Source: Streptomyces liangshanensis
Lineage (GTDB): Bacteria; Actinomycetota; Actinomycetes; Streptomycetales; Streptomycetaceae
DNA: 64,000 nucleotides
Assembly: GCF_011694815.1 (NCBI RefSeq)
Contig: NZ_CP050177.1
Coordinates: 7,013,501 to 7,077,500, forward strand
Reading direction: 5' to 3'
Both the position numbers and the translations under genes were made by a program. Each line of letters starts with the position of its first letter. The stretch's first letter is position 1. The notes under the pieces were generated by a model that was given only the letters and a program-made list of their open reading frames with translations, made no database searches and was not told the DNA's origin. Below are positions 60,441 through 64,000 of this stretch, one piece after another.

Positions 60441-61193
60441 ATGAACGCATCGCTTGACGGCAAGATCGCCGTTGTCACCGGAGGTTCCTCCGGGATAGGC
60501 CGCGCCATCGCCGCCGAGTTCGTCGCGGAAGGCGCCCGCGTCTACCTCACCGGGCGCAGGAAGGCCGAACTGGACGCCGCCGTCGCGGAGATCGGGCCCG
60601 GCGCCTTCGGGATACGTACCGACGCGGCCGACCTGTCGGAGATCGAGGCGCTCTTCCGTACCGTCAAGGAGCGCGAGGGCAGACTCGACGTCCTGGTCGC
60701 CAACGCCGGAGGCGGCGGTGGCGCCCCGCTCGGGACGATCACGGAGGAGCAGTACGGCTCCACGTTCGACACCAACGTCAAGGGCCTTCTCTTCACCGTC
60801 CAGGAGGCCGTCCCGCTGATGGGCGGCGACGCCTCGGTGATCCTCATCGGATCGAGCACCACGGTGAAGGTCGACGCGCCGGGCTTCAGCGTCTACGCGG
60901 CGAGCAAGGCGGCCGTGCGGAGCTTCGCCCGCAGTTGGGCGATCGACCTGCGCGGACGCGGCATCCGGGTGAACGTATTGACTCCCGGACCGACCAGGAC
61001 CCCGGGTCTTCTCGGCCTGGCGCAGGAAGGCCGGGAGGAGGAGTTCCTCGGCTCCTTCGCGGCGAGGATCCCGCTGGGCCGGGTCGGTGAGCCCCAGGAG
61101 ATCGCCACGGCGGCGGTGTTCCTCGCGTCGAAGGCGTCGAGCTTCGTCAACGGCGCCGAGTTGTTCGCCGACGGCGGCCACGCGCAGGTCTGA
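60441..61193 (+). CDS. Short-chain dehydrogenase (3-oxoacyl-reductase-like)
   Basis: 250 aa, with GGAGAG before the ATG. The coenzyme motif is VVTGGSSGIGRAIA, followed by NAGGGGG, the catalytic YAASK and PGPTRTPG. It is complete, unlike the SDR at 35344. It probably reduces a product of, or acts with, the preceding alkene reductase. The MFS exporter follows 68 bp later. Confidence 0.92.
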   Translation: MNASLDGKIAVVTGGSSGIGRAIAAEFVAEGARVYLTGRRKAELDAAVAEIGPGAFGIRTDAADLSEIEALFRTVKEREGRLDVLVANAGGGGGAPLGTITEEQYGSTFDTNVKGLLFTVQEAVPLMGGDASVILIGSSTTVKVDAPGFSVYAASKAAVRSFARSWAIDLRGRGIRVNVLTPGPTRTPGLLGLAQEGREEEFLGSFAARIPLGRVGEPQEIATAAVFLASKASSFVNGAELFADGGHAQV

Positions 61194-61261
61194 CGGCCGG
61201 ACAGGGACGGCCCGAGGGAGAGGGACGACGTGCGGGACAGGGACGAGGCAGGACACACGAG

Positions 61262-62752
61262 ATGACCACCGCAGTGACCGCACCGCGCAAGACCCTGCTG
61301 CTGGCCCTGTGCTGCGTCAGCGTCCTGCTCATCGGCATCGACATGACCGGGGTGAACGTGGCCCTGCCCACGATCGGCGCCCGCTTCCACGCCGGCACCA
61401 GCGGCCTGGCCTGGGTGGTCGACGCCTACACCGTCACCCTGGCGGCCTTCCTCCTCTTCGCCTCCTCGACAGCGGACCGGCTGGGCCGCCGTCGGATCTT
61501 CGTCGCCGGCCTGACCGTGTTCGTCGTCGGCTCCGCCCTCTGCGCCGTGGCGCCGACCCTGGGCTGGCTGATCGTCTTCCGCGTCGTGCAGGCTCTCGGC
61601 GCGGCCGCGCTGAACCCGGTCGCCATGGCGATCATCGGCACCGTCCACACCGAGCCCGCCGAGCGCGCCCGCGCGCTCGGCGTCTGGGGCGGCGTGATCG
61701 GCCTCTCCCTGGCGCTGGGGCCGATCGTCGGCGGCGCACTCGTGGACTCCCCGCTGGGCTGGCGCTGGATCTTCCTCATCAACGTGCCCATCGGGATCGC
61801 CGCCCTCCTCCTGACCCGGCGGGTGGTCCCCGAATCGCGCTCGCCGTTCCCCCGCCGCTTCGACCCGCTCGGCCAGATCTTCGTCACCGCGGGCCTCGCG
61901 GCACTCACCCTCGGCATCATCGAGGGGCCCGTACTCGGCTGGCTCTCCGCACCCATCACGGCCGCGTTCGCCGTCGCGGCCGCCTGCCTGGCCGGGCTCC
62001 TCCTCCACGAGCCGCGCCGCTTCGACCCCCTCATCGAGCTGGGCTTCTTCCGCAGCTTCCCGTTCGCCGCCTCGAACCTGATGGCCGTGCTCTCCTTCGC
62101 GGCCCTCGGATCCTTCCTCTTCCTCAACAGCCTCTACCTCCAGGGGGAACGCGGGTACTCCGCCCTCACCGCCGGACTCCTCGTCCTGCCGCTCGCGGCG
62201 GTCAGCGTCGTCCTCGGCCCGGTCGGCGGACGCGTCCTGGCCGTACGAGGGCCCCGCATCCCCCTGGCCGTCGCCGGGACCGGCATCGGCGCCACCGGCG
62301 TCATGCTGTCCTTCGCCGGCACCAGCACCCCGGTGTGGTGGCTGCTGCTCGCCTACACCGTGATGGGGATCGGCAACGCGGCGGTCGGCGCCCCGATCTC
62401 CCAGGCCGCCGTGGCCGGCATGCCGCGCGAGCGCATCGGCGTCGCCACCGGCATCAGCTCCACCAGCAGACAGATCGGCGCGACGCTCGGGGTCGCCGTC
62501 GCGGGCGCGGTCCTCGGCGCCGGGGGTGCCAGGGGCGGCGGTGGGAGTGGGGGCGTCGGGTGGTGGCTCAACGCCGGGTACGGTACGGCGATCCTCGTCC
62601 TCGGACTCCTCTCGACCACGGCCCGGGCGCGCGCGTCGGCCCACGCCGTAACCGGCCCTCCGCCCGTACCGCCGCCGGGAGACACGGCCCCTCCCGCCGG
62701 ACCGGGCACCAGGAGGCCGAGAGTCGGCAACGGCCGGAGCGACGGACAATGA
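61262..62752 (+). CDS. MFS exporter, DHA2 (14-helix) type
   Basis: 496 aa. It has 14 hydrophobic segments with IGIDMTGVNVALPTIGARFH in helix 1, WVVDAYTVTLAAFLLFASST and ADRLGRRRIFVAG (motif A), and GPIVGGALV (motif C). A Gly-rich loop (ARGGGGSGG) precedes the last helix, and a Pro-rich tail ends the protein. Likely exports a drug or metabolite. It ends 4 bp before the start of the AfsR/SARP gene, so the regulator may be cotranscribed. Confidence 0.92.
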   Translation: MTTAVTAPRKTLLLALCCVSVLLIGIDMTGVNVALPTIGARFHAGTSGLAWVVDAYTVTLAAFLLFASSTADRLGRRRIFVAGLTVFVVGSALCAVAPTLGWLIVFRVVQALGAAALNPVAMAIIGTVHTEPAERARALGVWGGVIGLSLALGPIVGGALVDSPLGWRWIFLINVPIGIAALLLTRRVVPESRSPFPRRFDPLGQIFVTAGLAALTLGIIEGPVLGWLSAPITAAFAVAAACLAGLLLHEPRRFDPLIELGFFRSFPFAASNLMAVLSFAALGSFLFLNSLYLQGERGYSALTAGLLVLPLAAVSVVLGPVGGRVLAVRGPRIPLAVAGTGIGATGVMLSFAGTSTPVWWLLLAYTVMGIGNAAVGAPISQAAVAGMPRERIGVATGISSTSRQIGATLGVAVAGAVLGAGGARGGGGSGGVGWWLNAGYGTAILVLGLLSTTARARASAHAVTGPPPVPPPGDTAPPAGPGTRRPRVGNGRSDGQ

Positions 62753-62756
62753 ACTT

Positions 62757-64000
62757 ATGATGCGTTTCGAGCTTCTCGGTCCCGTACGGGCCTGGTGCGA
62801 GGACGAGGAGGTGGCCCTCGGCACCCCGCAGCAGCGCGCGGTGCTGGCCCTCCTCCTCCTGCACGAGGGGCACCTGGTCGAGACCGACACGGCGCTCGAC
62901 GTCCTGTGGGGGGAGCGGGCGCCCCGCGGAGGGCGGGGGACCGTCCGTACGTACGTCTACCGGCTGCGCCCGCTCCTCGGCGGCGCCGCGGCGATCGAGT
63001 CCGCGAGCAACGGCTACGTCCTGCGCCTGCGCGACGCGACCCTCGACGTGACCGGATTCCTGCGGCTGACGGAGCAGGGGTACGAGGCGGGCCGCCACGG
63101 CGATCCCGGCGGCGCGGCCCGCTCCCTGCGGCAGGCCCTCGGCGCGTGGCGGGGGCAGGCGCTCGCCGGGATACGCGGGGTCTTCTTCGAGTCGGAACGC
63201 GACCGGCTGGAGGAGCTGCGCCTCACCGCGCTGGAGGAGCTGCACGCCGCCGAACTCCAGCTCGGCGAGAGGCCCGGCCTGACGGCCGAACTCCGCGCCG
63301 CCGTCGCGGCGCACCCGCTGCGCGAGCGCCTGCACGAGCAGCTGATGCTGTCCCTCTACCGCTCGGGCCGCCGCGCCGACGCCCTGGCCGTGTACCGCGA
63401 GGCCCGGCGGACCCTGCGCGAGGAGCTGGGCGTCGACCCCGGCGCGGGCCTCGCCCGTCTGCACACCCGCATCCTGCACACCGACCCGGCGCTGGACATC
63501 CCACAGCTCCCGTCCGCCGCGCCCCCGCCTGCGGCGTCCACATCCTCCTCGCCCAACTCGTCCGCGCCCCGGGCTTCCACCTCCCCGCCTCCCGCGCCCC
63601 CGTCTTCCGCACCCTGGCCGGTCCCGTCCGAACTGCCCCCGGACCTCCGTGCGTTCACCGGCCGCGCGGCCGAGATCGCGGAGCTGACCGCGGCCCTGGA
63701 CGACCCCTCCGGGACACCGGTGGCCGGCGTCACGGGCCTCGGCGGTACGGGCATGACGACGCTCGCCGTCCGGGTCGGGCATCTCGTGAGCGACCGCTTC
63801 CCCGACGGCCGGCTCCACGCCGACCTCGGAGCGGACGGCGCCCCCGCCGACCCGGTCGAGGTGCTCGGCCGGTTCCTGCGCGCGGTCGGCGTCGACCGGC
63901 CGGCGGCCACCCTCGGCGGACGGGCGGCCCAGTGGCGTACCGCCGTCGCGGGCCGCAGGCTGCTGGTCGTCCTCGACAACGCCGACAGCGCCGAGCAGGT
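62757..64000 (+). CDS. AfsR/SARP-family regulator with altered Walker A, 5' part (runs off the right edge)
   Basis: 414 codons from ATG 62757 (ATG 62760 follows directly). The OmpR-like DNA-binding domain spans about 1-92 (FELLGPVRAW, RGTVRTYVYRLRPLL). The BTAD helical domain is at about 97-245 (LREELGVDPGAGLARL). A Pro/Ser linker leads to the NB-ARC ATPase: the P-loop reads GLGGTGMTTL, so the invariant lysine is Met 333 (codon ATG where AAG would give Lys). The Walker B LLVVLDNAD is present near the edge. Nucleotide binding by this protein may be lost or changed. AfsR-type proteins activate secondary metabolism; targets are unknown. Confidence 0.9.
   Translation, partial: MMRFELLGPVRAWCEDEEVALGTPQQRAVLALLLLHEGHLVETDTALDVLWGERAPRGGRGTVRTYVYRLRPLLGGAAAIESASNGYVLRLRDATLDVTGFLRLTEQGYEAGRHGDPGGAARSLRQALGAWRGQALAGIRGVFFESERDRLEELRLTALEELHAAELQLGERPGLTAELRAAVAAHPLRERLHEQLMLSLYRSGRRADALAVYREARRTLREELGVDPGAGLARLHTRILHTDPALDIPQLPSAAPPPAASTSSSPNSSAPRASTSPPPAPPSSAPWPVPSELPPDLRAFTGRAAEIAELTAALDDPSGTPVAGVTGLGGTGMTTLAVRVGHLVSDRFPDGRLHADLGADGAPADPVEVLGRFLRAVGVDRPAATLGGRAAQWRTAVAGRRLLVVLDNADSAEQ

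Noticed and set aside
1..64000. A secondary-metabolite gene cluster
   Set aside because: SARP, SnoaL-like, SDR and monooxygenase genes are present, but no polyketide, peptide, terpene or other core synthase is seen.
1..64000. tRNA genes, insertion sequences and attachment sites
   Set aside because: I saw no cloverleaf-like sequence, transposase motif or direct repeats flanking a block; gene content and composition look uniform by eye.

Overview
The window is chromosomal DNA from a high-GC actinomycete, almost certainly a Streptomyces or close relative. The grounds are the very high GC with G/C-ending codons, frequent GTG starts with GGAGG-type ribosome sites, translationally coupled overlaps (ATGA/GTGA), and typical streptomycete families: SARP/AfsR, XRE-MmyB, HxlR, TetR, GAF-SpoIIE phosphatases, STAS antagonists and a double-length AsnC regulator. 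I see no tRNA, rRNA, transposase, integrase or CRISPR array. Both window edges cut a gene: a GAF/PAS protein on the left and an AfsR/SARP regulator on the right.

Region by region. 0-2 kb: a partial GAF/PAS sensor and a short HTH-NB-ARC ATPase followed by a 16-bp tandem repeat. 2.0-16.2 kb: the most unusual part, a six-gene, 14-kb minus-strand operon of giant uncharacterised proteins (1267, 67, 777, 540, 1443 and 615 aa). It includes a LamG plus tail-fibre-like protein, a ComEC-like metallo-beta-lactamase-fold protein lacking the first motif histidine, and a DUF6603-type beta-rich protein. 16.5-19.4 kb: a phospholipid methyltransferase-like protein and a two-component system. 19.3-24.6 kb: an envelope block (frameshifted PAP2 phosphatase, DedA, M56 peptidase, BlaI repressor, NodB deacetylase, diacylglycerol glycosyltransferase-like protein). 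Matching CTAC...GTAG dyads before each transcription unit suggest one BlaI regulon.

24.8-32.6 kb: accessory regulators (HTH-WD40, MerR, TetR, XRE-MmyB), a small secreted protein, an orphan colicin-immunity-like protein, an SDR, a LysE exporter and a beta-carbonic anhydrase. 32.6-40.5 kb: a redox/detoxification cluster framed by two paralogous HxlR regulators, with an 18-nt motif repeated in four promoter regions. 40.6-47.0 kb: two divergent partner-switching operons, each a SpoIIE-type phosphatase followed by a STAS antagonist; one phosphatase is a 1390-aa hybrid that also carries histidine-kinase and receiver domains.

47-64 kb: membrane and phosphoesterase genes, a TetR/SnoaL divergent pair, and many flavin- or NAD(P)-dependent oxidoreductases (SDRs, FMN reductase, aldo/keto reductase, quinone oxidoreductase, LLM monooxygenase, Old Yellow Enzyme). 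These come with an AsnC regulator, a DHA2 exporter and the truncated AfsR. The genes together read as envelope maintenance, stress sensing and electrophile/xenobiotic handling rather than as a single biosynthetic cluster. No stretch longer than 300 bases lacks a gene.
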